The notes beneath the pieces are model-generated. The model was not told where the DNA came from. It did no database searches and worked only from the letters and a program-made list of their open reading frames with translations. A DNA stretch of 64,000 bases from Halichoerus grypus (lineage: Eukaryota > Chordata > Mammalia > Carnivora > Phocidae), in the NCBI RefSeq assembly GCF_964656455.1, contig NC_135715.1, positions 79,648,414 to 79,712,413 of the forward strand. Reading direction: 5' to 3'. Made by a program: the position numbers and the translations under genes. Position 1 is the first letter of the stretch, and the number at the start of each line of letters is the position of its first letter. Positions 1-12,334 of the stretch are shown piece after piece.

Positions 1-1515
1 AGGGAGATAGAGAGGTGGATGGGAGAGGGCCTCATGGTAGCTCCTCACAAGTTTCCCATCCTTTGAGTATCACAAAACATTCTGCCAAGACATAGCTATG
101 GTTCAAGTCCAGGGAATTAGGAAGGGTCACACATCAGGATAATGGAAGTCACTCAAGATGAAGGCAGGACTGGCAGTAGAAAGGGAAATCTTGAACCTTA
201 TGTGAATGAGGGTAGGTACTGGGCATTTGGCAAGTCACAGCAATAAGGACAGGTTGGAGGATAGCCAAAAGACTGAATCTCAAAGAAACCTGATATGATG
301 AGCACTGGGTGTTATACACAACTAATGAATCATTGAACACTACATCAAAAACTAATGATGTACTATATGTTGGCTAATGGAATTTAAATTAAAAAAACAA
401 GAAAACAAAAACAAACCAGGGTTTTTACATAAAGGTAGAGAGGTAATGGCCTGGAAGTGACAGTGTGGAGGAAAGTGGACAGTGACCTTACAGCTTTCAT
501 AAAAAATAACTCAAAATGGATCGTAGACCAAAATGTAAAATGCAAAATTCATAAAACTTCTATAAGATAACATAGGAGGAAATCTAGATGACTTCAGGAT
601 TTTAGAGGCAACACCAAAAGCAAGATCCATGAAAGAATTGCTTGGGATACCTAGTTTCTCTAAGTGACAAAAAGATGTATCAAGGGATCTATAGACTAGG
701 AACCACATGCATATTGAGGGCAAAGGTCTGGATACTCAGGGCCCTGGAAACAGGAATGCATGCCAGGAACACTAACATCAGCCAAAGACCTTGTTTCTCC
801 CCAGCTTACTAAGTCCAGCTGGGCCAGTTCTCTACTAGAGTCCTTAAAGGGGAGAAGGGAATGAGGCTCCAGGACTAGCCAGATGTGTCTCTTATCACCT
901 TAAAATATTTAAACACAAATCTGTAATATTGTAATATTTTGTTATCACTTGTTAGTTCATTAAAATAATCAATTGTGTTTCTCATTATTTTAAAGTGAGT
1001 GCTACATTGAATAAAATCATAATTAAACTTCATTATAGGTATCTATTGATATCTGATTATTTTATACATGGAAGCATGAGTAATGTTTAAAATACAACTT
1101 CAGATGATTAAGCTTTGACTGTAATTAAGAACTCTGTGAAGAGGAGATGTGGTGTTTATGGTTTGGATCCCCAATAGCTGTTTAGTGGCAGAGTCCCAAT
1201 CTTGACCCAATTCAAGCCGTTGGCAGATAGATGGATATTGTCCTTCAGTTCTTCTTACCCATTCACTCGCTTTCTTTATTTCTTCAAAAGTCCAGGGAAT
1301 ATTTCTAGATTAAAAATAAATGGTTCCATCAACTTCGGAATATAATTATATATGAAATATAATGCGATATCAAATCCTAGCACATCATATCAGACAAAAT
1401 AATTCTGTCAAAAATTAAGATATGCAATAAAAGCAATTCTGTCTGACATTTTATGAAAGTTCTATCAGACTGACACCGTGCTTTTAACTTAATACATTTT
1501 ATTTTATTTTATTTT
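1..1515. other. Intron left of the last visible exon: L1 remnants
   Basis: Positions 495-690 (plus strand) resemble a decayed L1 ORF2 3' segment. Positions 270-405 match the carnivore L1 3' UTR (GAGCACTGGGTGTTATA…ACTAATGATGTA…TGGCTAATGGAATTTAAATTAAAAAAA), also plus strand. From about 720 to 1515 I see AT-rich sequence without recognisable content. Confidence 0.6.
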
Positions 1516-1704
1516 TTTAAGATTTTATTTATTTATTTGACAGAGAAACACAGCGAGAGAGGGAACACAAGCAGGGGGAGTGGGAGAGGGAGAAGCAGGC
1601 TTCCCGCTGAGCAGAGCGCCTGATGTAGGGCTCTATCCCAGGACCCTGGGATCATGACCCAAGCCAAAGGCAGATGCCTAACAACTGAGCCACCCAGTCG
1701 CTCC
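1516..1704 (-). mobile_element. Can-SINE (minus)
   Basis: Full-length element read in reverse: T-rich tail and AAGATTTTATTTATTTATTT, then GAGAAGCAGGCTTCC, GATCATGACC and GAGCCACCCAG. The head (CAGTCGCTCC) has several substitutions. Confidence 0.9.
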
Positions 1705-2058
1705 TACATTTTTAAATATACTATACCCATCACTTTCCAGCCTCCAAATGCTTCATAGACTTCCTTGCTGCCTCCAGGACAACTCAGCTTCCTCTAGCCT
1801 TTATATATATATATATTTTTTGGTCATCCCCTTTCCATTCTTCTTGATCTAAATCCATCCATTCTTCAAGTAGAAACTCAATACTATTTTACAAACCAGA
1901 TTTCTATTTTTCTTTCCTTTTTACTGTACCAGGAATTCTCAATTTGATTAGTTAGCAAAATGCCTAAGACTCACCCATGAAACAGCCATATATTCTGTCA
2001 CACAAATCAGGAACAACATACTACTAAACTGTGCATAACATAAAAACTTCAAGTTTGT

Positions 2059-2262
2059 GGGGCGCCTGGGTGGCTCAGTTGGTTAAGCAACTGCCTTCGG
2101 CTCAGGTCATGATCCTGGAGTCCAGGGATCGATTCTCACATCGGGCTTCCTGCTCAGCGGGGAGTCTGCTTCTCCCTCTGATCCTCCCCCTCTCATGCTC
2201 TCTGTCTCCCATTCTCTCTCTCAGATAAATAAATAAAATCTTAAAATTAAAAAAAAAAAACA
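2059..2262 (+). mobile_element. Can-SINE (plus) with TSD
   Basis: It starts GGGGCGCCTGGGTGGCTCAG and ends in A-rich tail. The direct repeat AACTTCAAGTTTGTG occurs at 2044-2058 and just after the tail at about 2262. The clear duplication suggests a fairly recent insertion. Confidence 0.95.
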
Positions 2263-2534
2263 ACTTCAAGTTTGTGTGCATAAGATGATATCAAACAAGA
2301 CTGTCAAATATTCAAAAGTCTATTCAAGACTCAAAAATTCTGAGATTTTTCACTAATACTAGTTGGCTACTTCCTCATTTATCTTGTCACCTGCTAGAAT
2401 TTATTAGCAAGCAAGTGGTAACATATACTAGAGTTTAAAAAAAATTCTATGGGGGGAACTAAAAATTTGGAAAATTCTCTCCATCTTCCTGATTTTTTTC
2501 CCTGTGAACTGGGAAAGGGTCATCAGTATACTGT

Positions 2535-2750
2535 GGTGGCTAAGAGCTGAGTTCAAATCCTGACTCTGAAATCACACAATGTTGGCTGTGTGATATGGTG
2601 CAGTCTTCATTCAACACTGGAAGTCTCCGTTTCCTCAATTATGATAATAACATGAGCTCCTACGGCTTTGTTGTGGGGATTAGCAAAACACATGGATTTC
2701 ACAGGCTTAACAGTCCCTGGCACAGAGTAGGCAATCAATAGATGTCAGAT
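2535..2750 (+). mobile_element. MIR element
   Basis: Ancient tRNA-derived SINE: a GTTCAAATCC..ACTCTG box-B region, a central CTCCGTTTCCTCA segment and a GCACAGAGTAGGCAATCAATA 3' part in plus orientation. Confidence 0.75.
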
Positions 2751-2818
2751 GAATATCATGATGACACAAACATACTAAATGGCAAGCACGTCCAAAGTGG
2801 TTAAAAGACCTGTTTCCC

Positions 2819-3019
2819 GGGGCGCCTGGGTGGCTCAGTCGTTAAGCATCTGCCTTCGGCTCAGGTCATGATCCCAGAGTCCTGGGATCAAGCCCTGCAT
2901 CAGGCTCCCTGCTCAGCGGGAAGCCTGCTTCTCCCTCTCCCGCTGTCCCTGCTTGCGTTCCCTCTCTCGCTGTGTCTCTGTCTGTCAAATAAATAAATAA
3001 ATAAAATCTAAAAAAAAAG
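2819..3019 (+). mobile_element. Can-SINE (plus) with TSD
   Basis: GGGGCGCCTGGGTGGCTCAG head, TCAAATAAATAAATAAATAA tail. AGACCTGTTTCCC upstream and AGACGTGTTTCCC downstream form a slightly diverged target-site duplication. Confidence 0.95.
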
Positions 3020-3459
3020 ACGTGTTTCCCAGTAATCATTAGTCTACTTATAGTTATGAACTATGGAAAGCAACAAAACTAATTTTAAATATTTTCACTA
3101 ATTCCACTGGTTTTCCTTTAGCTGGCCTCTAAATTTTGACTGACCATCCCACTAGTATGAAGGTTTTGTTCATATTCCTCCGTACAATGTGCTACTGTAT
3201 TAATGTTATGTGCATCATGAAGCAGAAAAGAAAGAAAAGTTATAAATTAAATATGCAATAAACAGGAAATAAAAATTACTTAAAAGTTCTACTTATTAAA
3301 GTGCCAACAAACCTTTTTGCTCTCACAATAACTGTCATATAATAAGAGCAATGTGATGGAATATACTTCATTATTTTTTAAAATCTTGGTATAATACTTT
3401 GTGATATTGCAATTCAAGAGTAGGTTCAAAGTTATTAATACTTGTTCTAATGGCTATCA

Positions 3460-4015
3460 TAGTTGTGATGCCAGGCAGGTCAAGAGGGAAGGCCTTATGC
3501 CCCTCGCCAAGAGGGTTCTTGGCTCTTCGAGAGAAAGAATTTAAGAGCAAGCCATGTCGAGAAAGGGACAAAGACTTAGTAAGTATACAAGTAAGAAAGG
3601 AGCTACCTCACAGATAAAGTAGTGGCCTCTCTTCCCAGGGGAGGAAGAGGACCAACGCCCCCAACCCTTGCCTCTAACAAAGGGTTTTATAAGTTTTTTT
3701 TTTGTCTTTTTTTTTAGCTAACCATATAAGGAGGGGCTTACTCTTTAACTTTGGGTTTAACATTTACATTGGGCAGTTAGTTTTTCCATTGTCTTAGAGT
3801 TGTAGAATTACCCACAGGAGCAATTTTAGGAATGTCCAGTCTTTATGACTTTTATTGCTGGAGGGCGTGGGGTCTTGTGGTCTTCCATGAGTTGTAGCTT
3901 GTTACCTGTTGACTTTTAGGTTAAGGATCAGCCTAAAAATCAAAATGGCTTTACTTTGGTCAACTTGTTTCCTAAGCCTCTCTTCCCTCTGTCTCAGTTG
4001 AAAAAGATCTAAATA
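3460..4015. other. Possible LTR-type sequence, unassigned
   Basis: A stretch with GC-richer composition than its surroundings, starting near GATGCCAGGCAGGTC and containing a TTTATAAG box at about 3687. Composition and internal motifs suggest an ERV LTR, but I could not assign a family or find terminal repeats. Between 3019 and 3460 and from 4015 to 4400 nothing is recognised. Confidence 0.3.
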
Positions 4016-4402
4016 GAAGAAGTGCCTCTTTGGTTGTGCCTATTAAATCAAATATTAACTTGTCAGTCCTGTCTACTAGTTCTTTGAAGTATTTTTCTTG
4101 ATATTCACTTAATAAATTTCCATCTTTCTCACCATGAGAAGGTGCTGCTTTTCTTAAAAATGGAAGTATAAATTAAGTATGGTAAAATGCTCAATTTGTT
4201 ATTTTCTGAGTACCTATTTTGTGTTCGATGCTGTTGGGAATTGAGAATTTAATCAGTCTTTGTGAGAGGGTAAAAATAGGTCTGCTTATTTATTTTAATT
4301 TCATCTGTAAATATGTATCTCTAAGGGACAAGGACTTTTTCTTAAACATGACATTAAAATAGCTATAAATAATTCTTTAATATCACAAAATATCCAGGTA
4401 AT

Positions 4403-4530
4403 GTTTAAAACAGGTCATGATCCCAGGGTCCTGGGATCGAGCTCTGCGGGTAGCCTGCTTCTCCCTCTCCCATTCCCCCTGCTTAATTTTCAATCTCTCT
4501 CTCTCTCTCTTTAATAAAATGCATTTTGTT
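4403..4530 (+). mobile_element. Truncated Can-SINE (plus)
   Basis: Starts within the head at CAGGTCATGATCCCAGGGTC and runs to CTCTCTCTTTAATAAAATGC. It lacks the GGGGCGCC start and part of the middle. Confidence 0.75.
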
Positions 4531-5204
4531 CAAATCAGGATCCAAAGTAGGCCTAACATTGCCTTTGGGCCATGTGTCCTTTAATTTATAGCTTCCACTC
4601 CTCCCTCTTTTTCCTTTTGCCATTTATTTCCTCACATTCCAGACACTGCTGATGGCAATCCATGGTATAATTTAACATATTCAATTTCTTCTCTCTGGTA
4701 TCTGGTCTTTATTATGCAAAATATTTACCTAGTTTCAAAGTCAAAAACGTAAAACAAAGTATATTAGGAGAAACCTAGCTTCTAACCTTGTCTCCTCTTC
4801 CTCCCCCTATAGATAATATTTTATTAGTTTTGCTAGTTTTCCCACTAATCTTGCCTTTTTGAAAAAATCACAAGCAAATTATATAGGTATGTATGTATAT
4901 GTATATATATGTATATTGTGTGTATATGCACACACATAAGGGGTGACCATTTGCGTGGGGTATGGATGGAGTTTTGTAAGTAAAGAGGGTATTCACATGT
5001 GCCTCAAGGCCTCTTGTGGTGCCAGAGGTCAGCCCAAGGACTAGGAGCCAGGGCCCCAGAACAGGCTCTCTCTACATTGTCATATTATGGCATCAAACTT
5101 CAAGTGGGCACAGAATTCTAAATTTGAACTTGGTCTTCAAGAACTTGTATTTGTCAAGGCAGGACTTTAAAATGTGTTTTATTTAACAGTTTGTTAGTTT
5201 GATT

Positions 5205-5413
5205 TATAACATTTATTTATTTATTTATTTATTTAAAGATTTTATTTATTTATTTGACAGAAAGAGACACAGCGAGAGAGGGAACACAAGCAGGGGGAGT
5301 GGGAGAGGGAGAAGCAGGCTTCCCACAGAGCAGGGAGCCCAATGCAGGGCCCAATCCCAGGACCCTGGGATCATGACCTGAGCCAAAGGTAGACTGAGCC
5401 ACCCAGGCGCCTC
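5205..5413 (-). mobile_element. Can-SINE (minus) with TSD
   Basis: ATTTATTTAAAGATTTTATT at the left end, CACCCAGGCGCC at the right. TGATTTATAAC occurs on both sides (5199-5209 and about 5414-5424). Confidence 0.93.
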
Positions 5414-5821
5414 TGATTTATAACTTTTAAATACTTAGACATACAGTATGTGGGTTTCCATCTATATTCTTGTGCCAGGCCCTGCAATTTATTGGGAACA
5501 GGCCTGGTCCCAACAGTCATATTGTGGATTTTCCAAAAGCACACAGAATCAATAGGCCATAGTGAAAAGAATACTAAATCAGGAGCCACAGATCTGAGTT
5601 CCAGTGTAAGCTACACTTAAAACATTCTGAGCCCTGGTTTTTCCTGGAAACCAAGAGGCAAAATATTGCATCTGCCCTGCCTATGACAGAAGAGTGCAGG
5701 CAAGATATTCCCTGGGAATAAATTCTCTTTGTTCTTACAATTCCATGTAGCTTCTTGCAAAATTTAGTTAAGAAATGGTCAGAAATATAAGCCAGTTGCT
5801 TAATACTATAATTAAAACCAC

Positions 5822-5954
5822 CTGGAAATGGAAGCATCATCCAATTTCATCAGTGATCTGAAGACTATTCCCTTTTGTTCCAACTTGGTGCGAAGAAACT
5901 GTAGCACCAGAAATGTGGCGATCAGGTCCAGGAGACGCTCTCTTCCTTTTTTAC
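5822..5954 (-). CDS. PARP4: PARP4 exon: MVP-interaction domain, penultimate coding exon
   Basis: 133 bp. It completes Gly, then encodes KKGRERLLDLIATFLVLQFL, RTKLEQKGIVFRSLMKLDDA, SIS and two bases of an Arg codon. Human has VKGRECLLDLIATMLVLQFI. Acceptor CTCTTTTAG, donor GTGGTT, which is a weak match to consensus. The remaining human C-terminus (NIPWAFEAIKQASEW…) is not found to the left, so the last exon is presumed outside the window. Confidence 0.96.
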
Positions 5955-6389
5955 CTAAAAGAGGAAAACTCTTTTATATCTGTTGGAAACTCTGCATCTC
6001 AAACTGTGCCCATTTATAAAAGATCTAGTAAAGAATTACAATACTATTAAACCATAATACATTAGCAGATCATAAAACTCTATAATTCTCTTCAAGATCC
6101 TTAAATAGCCTGTTATTTAAATAAAAAATGAGGATGAATGGAACACGTGCCATAACACCCTGATGGTTGTTAGGGAACAATTACATCCATAACTCCTCTG
6201 CCATCTTTAATAAACAGAGATGCATGAAGTTGGTGAAAGAAATTCAGTTTCTAGGCTCCTGCTACAAATAGCTTAGAGGAGTAAACCTAAATATACAACA
6301 GATAAACAATTGATACAGCTGGGTAGGTCAATGTAGCAAATTATTTCTAGTGATTTGTATCATTGAAATAAATTTCTAGGCCCAAGATA

Positions 6390-6740
6390 GAGCTGCTACT
6401 GCCCAGGGTGCCATGTCAGCAAACCAAAACCTAGATAACTTTTATGTCCCTATAAACACTGCACTTGATCAGAAACACAATATATCCAGTCGGCCAATCC
6501 CCCAACACCAAGCCAACTTTGGGCGCTATACTCACTTCCCTGTTCCTTGATCTTTCTAAATACCGTCAGATATGCAACCCCAACCAATCAGCATAAACTA
6601 AGTACTTCTTCCTGGTTTCCTGCTTGCCTCTTTCTATAAGAGCTTACAGCCCTGTCCCCTTACTTTGCAGTTCTCTGGACTCTTGAGGGTGGAGACTGCC
6701 AGCTTCAGGAAGTGTAAAATAAATATTTTTTAAGATCAAC
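6390..6740 (+). mobile_element. Probable ERV solo LTR
   Basis: Plus-strand features of an LTR: a CCAATCAGCATAA segment, a TATAAG box at 6637, CTCTGGACTCTTGAGGGTGG, and AATAAA near 6718 following a GC-richer R-like segment. Ends and family are not fixed. Between 5955 and 6390 I see nothing recognisable. Confidence 0.5.
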
Positions 6741-6899
6741 TAAATTGTCCTCTTATTACTTTAATAGTACCTATAGGCAACCAGTGTTATACACCTAAAC
6801 CAAGGTATTTTACTATATTATAAAATACCAAAATTGAAAATGAATGTTTATATATACTGAGCCAGAAATTAACAACCCATTTTAATTTTCTTAAATCCA

Positions 6900-8480
6900 A
6901 GTCATGTATTCGAAACCACTTCACATAAAAAATTCTTTTGGTATTATGCTCAGAAATGGAATTGCTGAGTCATATGGTAATTCTATTTTTAATTTTTTGA
7001 TGAACCACTCTATTGTTTTCCGTAGCAGCTACCATTTTACATTGCCACCAACAGAGAACAGGGTTCCGTTTTCTCCACATTCTCACCAATACTTGTTATT
7101 TTCCGTTGTTTTTTTTAAAAGTAGTCATCCTAATGGGTGTGAGGTGGTATCCAACGACCCATTTTAAGAAACAGAATATAATCATTACCTTGAAAGTGTC
7201 TGTGAGCTGTGTCCCAATTGTATTCTCTTCTGCTCCCTTTTAGAAACTACCACCATGCTGATGTTTGTGTTTATCACTCAGTTCTACCACAAGGTTTGTA
7301 CCTTGTTTATATATCGGGTTTTTTTTTTAAGATTTTATTTATTTTTTGACAGAGAGAGAGACAGCGAGAGAAGGAACACAAGCAGGGGGAGTGGGAGAGG
7401 GAGAAGCAGGCTTCCTGCGGAGCAGGGAGCCCAATGCAGGGCTCCATCCCAGGACCCTGGGATCATGACCTGAGCCCTGAAGGCAGATGCCTAACGACTG
7501 AGCCTCCCAGGCGCCCCTATATATTGTTTATATGTGTCTTTATCCTAGTTTGTAGTATGTCTTTTTCACATTTTATATTTTATTTATTTTTAATAAAGAG
7601 GCATTGCTGATGTTAATGTAGTCTGTTAATCTTTTCCTTTATGACTTGTGCCTTTTTGCATTGAGAAATTCCTCTCTGAATGATAAATCAAATACTTCAA
7701 AATGTTAACATCTGGGGAATTTAGATGAAGGGTATATGAAAATTCTTTGTACCATATTTGCAACTTTTCTGCAAGGTTAAAATTATTTCAAAATAAATTA
7801 AAAAAAAAAAAAAACCTTTCCTGTCCTAAAATCATAAAGATTTTTTCCAGGATTTTCTTCCAAAAGTTTTATTGTTTGTCTTTCATACTTAAGTCTTCAA
7901 TCTATTTGGAATTTTTTAGTTTGGTATGAGGTAAAGAGTCAAACTGTACTTTTTGCCTTATTGTCTGGTTGTCCCATCACCACTGATTGAAAAGTCCATC
8001 ATTTCACCATTTTTTTTTTTTTTAATTATAACCACTCTACTGGGTATGAAGTAGTACATAACTATGGTTTTTATTTTCATTTCCCTGATGACTAATGAGC
8101 CTGAGCATCTTTTCATGTCCATATTAGCCATTTGTATATCTTCTTCGGAGAAATATTTATTCAAATCCTTTGACTATTTTTTAATTGTATTATTTGTCTT
8201 TTTATTACTGAATTATAAGGGTTCTTTATATATTCTGGATACCAGTCCCTTATCAGATATATGATTTGTAAATATTTTCTCCCACTCCTTGTGTTGTCTT
8301 TTCATTTTTCAATTGCACAGAAAATTTAAAAAATTTTGTATTGAGACATAATTGACAAATAACATACAATTTTAAATTTGATCAAGTTTGGTTTGTCTAT
8401 TTTTCTTTTGTGCTTTTGGTGTCAAGAGACCATTGCCTAATGAAAGGTCATGAAGATTTACTTCTGTTTTCTTCTAAGAG
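6900..8480 (-). mobile_element. Degraded L1, minus strand (3' part of ORF2)
   Basis: The plus strand reads the complement of L1 ORF2 3' sequences: CATTGCCACCAACAGAGAA, CATCCTAATGGGTGTGAGGTGG, GAGCATCTTTTCATGTCC, TTATCAGATATATG. Many stops and indels; no coding potential. Interrupted by the SINE at 7317-7516. Confidence 0.8.
7317..7516 (-). mobile_element. Can-SINE (minus)
   Basis: T-rich tail, AAGATTTTATTTATT, GGGAGAAGCAGGCTTCCTG and terminal CCCAGGCGCCCC, inserted in the L1 remnant. Confidence 0.93.
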
Positions 8481-8737
8481 CTACATAGTTTTGTTTTGTT
8501 TTTGTTTTTTGTTTTGTTTGTTGTTGTTGTTGTTTTTTGAGCCACTCAGGCACCCATGGGTCTTATTTATTTAAACCACACAAGAGTCAGATCTGGCCTG
8601 TGCCATCCTTTGTAAATGAAACTGTGGTGGACACTGATTCCCCCAGGAATGACTAAAATACATGGTTTGGAAGGTCCCTGCCAGTTTTTCCTGGCAAGTT
8701 TCTTCTTCTATATATGAATTTATCTAAGGTTAATGAT

Positions 8738-9146
8738 TCTTTTTTTAAAATTTTTTTTTATTAACATATAATGTATTATTGTTTCAGGGGTACAGGTCTG
8801 TGATTCATCAGTCTTACACAACACACAGCGGTCCCCACAACACATACTCTCCCCAATGTCCATCACCCAGCCACCCCATCCCTCCCACCCCCTCCACTCC
8901 AGCAACCCTCAGTTTGTTTCCTGAGAGTCTCTTATGGTTTGTCTCCCTCTCTGGTTTCATCTTGTTTCATTTTTCCCTCCCTTCCCCTATGATCCTGTCT
9001 TGTTTCTCAAATTCCTCATATCAGTGAGATTATATGATACTTGTCTTTCTCTGATTGACTTATTTCGCTTAGCATAATACCCTATAGTTCCATCCATGTC
9101 ATTGCAAATGGCAAGAGTTCATTTTTTTTGATGGCTGTATAATATT

Positions 9147-9194
<48 letters not shown>

Positions 9195-9372
9195 TGTGTG
9201 TATACCACATCTTCTTTATCCATTCATCTGTTGATGGACATCTAGGCTCTTTCCATAGTTTGGCTATTGTGGACATTGCTGCTATAAACATTGGGGTGCA
9301 GGTGCCCCTTTGGATCACTACCTTTGTATCTTTGGGGTTAATACCCCGTAGTGCAATTGCTGGGTCGTAGGG
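8738..9372 (-). mobile_element. Carnivore L1 3' end, minus strand, nested in older L1
   Basis: From the left: T-rich tail, L1 3' UTR (AATGTATTATTGTTTCAGGG…CCATCACCCAGCCACCCC), then antisense ORF2 end. The reading encodes [37 protein letters not shown] and PSTDEWIKKMW, classic L1 ORF2 C-terminal sequence. The coding part contains an expanded CA/TG tract. It splits older L1 sequence that resumes at about 9375. Confidence 0.9.
9149..9202. repeat. (TG)n microsatellite within L1 ORF2
   Basis: An almost pure TG run in antisense ORF2; in the ORF2 frame it reads as repeated Thr-His before EYYTAIKKNE. Confidence 0.95.
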
Positions 9373-9374
9373 TA

Positions 9375-11915
9375 AGAGCTGCACAGTTTTAACTCTTATA
9401 CTTGTAAAGAAGAGATCTAATTTCACACTTTTACATATAGATATCCAGTTGTCCCAGCACCAGTTGTTTGTTGAAAAGACAGTTCTTTCCCCATTGAATT
9501 GTCTTGACATCCTTGTCAAACAACAACTGACCATAAATGTAGAGGCTTATTTTTGGACTATCAGTTCTATTCCATTGATTCTATTCCATCTATCTTTATG
9601 CCATTACCACATTGTCTTCATTACTGAAGCTTTTCGTAAGTTTTGGATTCAAGAAGTGTTAATACTCCTATTTTTTTTTCAAGATTGTTTTGGTCATTCC
9701 AGGTCTTTACTTTTTCATATGAATTTTAGGATCAGCTTGTCAATTTCTGCAAGAAAGTAATCTGAGATTTTGATAGGGAGTGGATTGAATCTGTAGATCA
9801 TTTGGGGGAGTACTGTCATCTTAACAATATCAAGGCTTCCAATCCATGAACATGTGATGTTTTTCCATTTATTTAGATCTTTTAAAACTTTTTTCATTAA
9901 TGTCTTATTGTTTTCAGTGTATAAGGCTTGCATATCTTTTGCTCAATTTATTCCTAAGTATTTTATTCTTTTTGATGTTACTTGTCATATCTGTTATTAA
10001 ATTATGCTAATAAAATAAGCTGAAAGGTATTCTCATATTTTTCCTAAGCTCTGCAATATTTTGTATTAGGTTGGAATTATCTGTTCTTTGAATATTTGGT
10101 AGAAGATGGGGGTAAAACCATCTCAACCTAGTGTCGTTTTCTTTGTCAGGAGGTTTTAAACTAATTTCTTTAATCACTACAGAATGATTCAGGCTTTCTA
10201 TTTTTTCTTTAGTTGGGTGTGGCAAATTTATTTTTTTCTAAAAATTCATCTAAGTTTTAAGACTTATTGGCATAAGGCTGTTCATAAGTTCTTCTTGTTA
10301 TGTTTTAAATCTCTTAACCACCTTTCGTTAAGTCCTCCCTTTTATTCTGAGTATTGTTTATAATGCCTTCTTTCTATCTCTCTTTTCTTGTTCACTCATG
10401 CAAGAACTGTATGATTTTTATTAATCTTTTAAAAAACCCAACTTCTTTTGGATTTTTTTTTTTTTTTTGCTTTTCTTGTGTGCGTGCGTGTGTGTGTGTG
10501 TGTGAGGTTCTGTACAAATTTTAGGATTGTTTGTTCTATTTCTGTGAAGAATGCCATTGGAATTTTGATAAGGATTGCACTGAATCTGTAGGTTGCTTTG
10601 GGTAGTATAAACATTTAAGCAATATTCCAATCCGAGAGCATGGAATATCTTTCTATTTATTTGTGTCATTTTTTTTCCATCAGTATCTTATAGTTTTTAT
10701 GTATAGGTCTTTTACCTCCTTGGTTATATTTATTCCTAGGTATTTTATTCTTTCTGATACAATTATAAATGGGATTATTTTCTTAAAATCTTTTTCTGAT
10801 AGTTCACTATCAGCTCACTATTTGTATCCTGCAATTTTCCTGAATTTGTTTATTAATTCTAACAGTTTTTTGGTAGAGTCTTTAGGGTTTTCTATATGTA
10901 TTACCATGTCATTTGCAAATAGCAACAGTTGCACTTCTTCCTTTCTGATTTGATGCCTTTTATTTTTTTTTCTTGCCTAGGACCCCTTTCTGACTAGGAC
11001 CTCCAATACTATGTTGAATAAAAATGGGGATAGTGGGCATCCTTGTCTTGCTTCTGCTCTTAGAGGAAAAGCTTTCTGGTTTTCACTATTGAATATTATG
11101 TTAGCTGTGGGCTTGTCAGGTATGGCCTTTATTATGCTGAGGTACATTCCCTCCATACCCACTTTGTTGAGAGGTTTTTTTTTTTTTTTTTTAACATAAA
11201 TGATAAAAATAAATTGCCAAATGCTTTTTTCTGCATCCACGGAAATGATCATATGATTTTTTAGCCTTCATTTTGTTAATGTGGTATATTGATTAATTTG
11301 CAGATGTTGAACCATCCTTGCATCCCTGGAATAAATCCCACTTGATCATGAAACTTTTAATGTATTGTTGAATTTTAGTTTCTAATATTTTGTTGAGGAT
11401 TTTTGCATCTGTAATCATCAGGATATTGGCCTGTAATTTTCTTTTCTTGTAGTGTCTTTGTCTGGTTTTGGTATCAGATGAATGGTAGCCTCATAAAATG
11501 AGTTTGGAAGTGTTCCTTCCTCTTCTACATTTTGGAAGAATTTGAAGGATTGGTACTAATTCTTTAAATGTTTGGTAAAATTCACAGTGAAGCCATCTGG
11601 TCCTGAACTTTTGTTTGTTGGGAGGTTTTTGGTTACTGATCCAATCTCCTTACTGTTAATGAGTCTGTTCAAATTTTATATTTCTTCATGATTCAGTCTT
11701 GGTAGGTTGTATGTTTCTAGGAATTTATCCATTTCTTCTAGCTTGTCTAATATATTTGCATATAAGTATTCATAGGAGTCTCTTATGACCCTTTAGATTT
11801 CTGTGGTATCAACAGCAATGTCTCTTTCACGTCTGATTTTATTTGAGCCTATTTTATCTTGGTGAATCTAGCTAAAGGTTTGTCTATTTTGTTTATCTTT
11901 TAAAAAATAGCTCTT
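9375..11915 (-). mobile_element. L1 ORF2 remnants, minus strand
   Basis: Antisense ORF2 segments continue with many frame breaks. Recognisable are IQRGTCTP-flanking pieces, FNPLPIKIS, QTILKFV, and at 10977-11252 [20 protein letters not shown] (reverse transcriptase region, RQGCPLSP motif). A (TG)n tract lies at about 10481-10504. Overlapping copies of the same ORF2 region show that at least two L1 insertions are mixed here. Confidence 0.85.
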
Positions 11916-12110
11916 GGGGGTACCTGGATGGCTCAGTCGTTAAGTGTCTGCCTTCAGCTCAGGTCATGATCCCGGGGTCCTGGGATCGAGACCCGCATCG
12001 GGCTCCCCGCTCAGCGGGAAGCCTGCTTCTCCCTCTCCCACTCCCCCTGCTTGTGTTCCTGCTCTCGCTATCTCTCTCTCTGTCAAATAAATAAATAAAA
12101 TATTAAAAAA
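11914..12110 (+). mobile_element. Can-SINE (plus) with TSD
   Basis: GGGGGTACCTGGATGGCTCAG head, CAAATAAATAAATAAAATATT tail region. AAAAAATAGCTCTTG is repeated before and after. Confidence 0.93.
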
Positions 12111-12132
12111 AAATAGCTCTTGTTTCATTGAT

Positions 12133-12334
12133 CTTTTTTTTTTTTTAAAGATTGTATTTATTTATTTGACACAGAGAGACAGCGAGAGAGGGAACACAAG
12201 CAGGGGGAGTGGGAGAGGGAGAAGCAGGCTTCCCGCGGAGCAGGGAGGCCGATGTGGGGCTCCATCCCAGGACCCTGGGATCATGACCTGAGCCGAAGGC
12301 AGACGCTTAACGACTGAGCCACCCAGGTGCCCCT
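12133..12334 (-). mobile_element. Can-SINE (minus) with TSD
   Basis: T-rich tail to CCACCCAGGTGCCCC. TCATTGATC occurs at about 12124 and again at 12335. Confidence 0.93.

Noticed and set aside
5199..5381. Short ORFs with repeated FIYLF and RGSGRGRSRLP sequence
   Set aside because: These recur wherever a Can-SINE lies in reverse orientation and are translations of the SINE.
1..5821. Last coding exon of PARP4
   Set aside because: Searched the minus strand for the NIPWAFEAIKQASEW and RLELGNDWDSA-type sequence; nothing found, so it is presumed outside the window.
9082..9534. 150-codon open frame
   Set aside because: Antisense L1 ORF2 C-terminus with Thr-His repeat, truncated; not a host gene or intact L1 protein.
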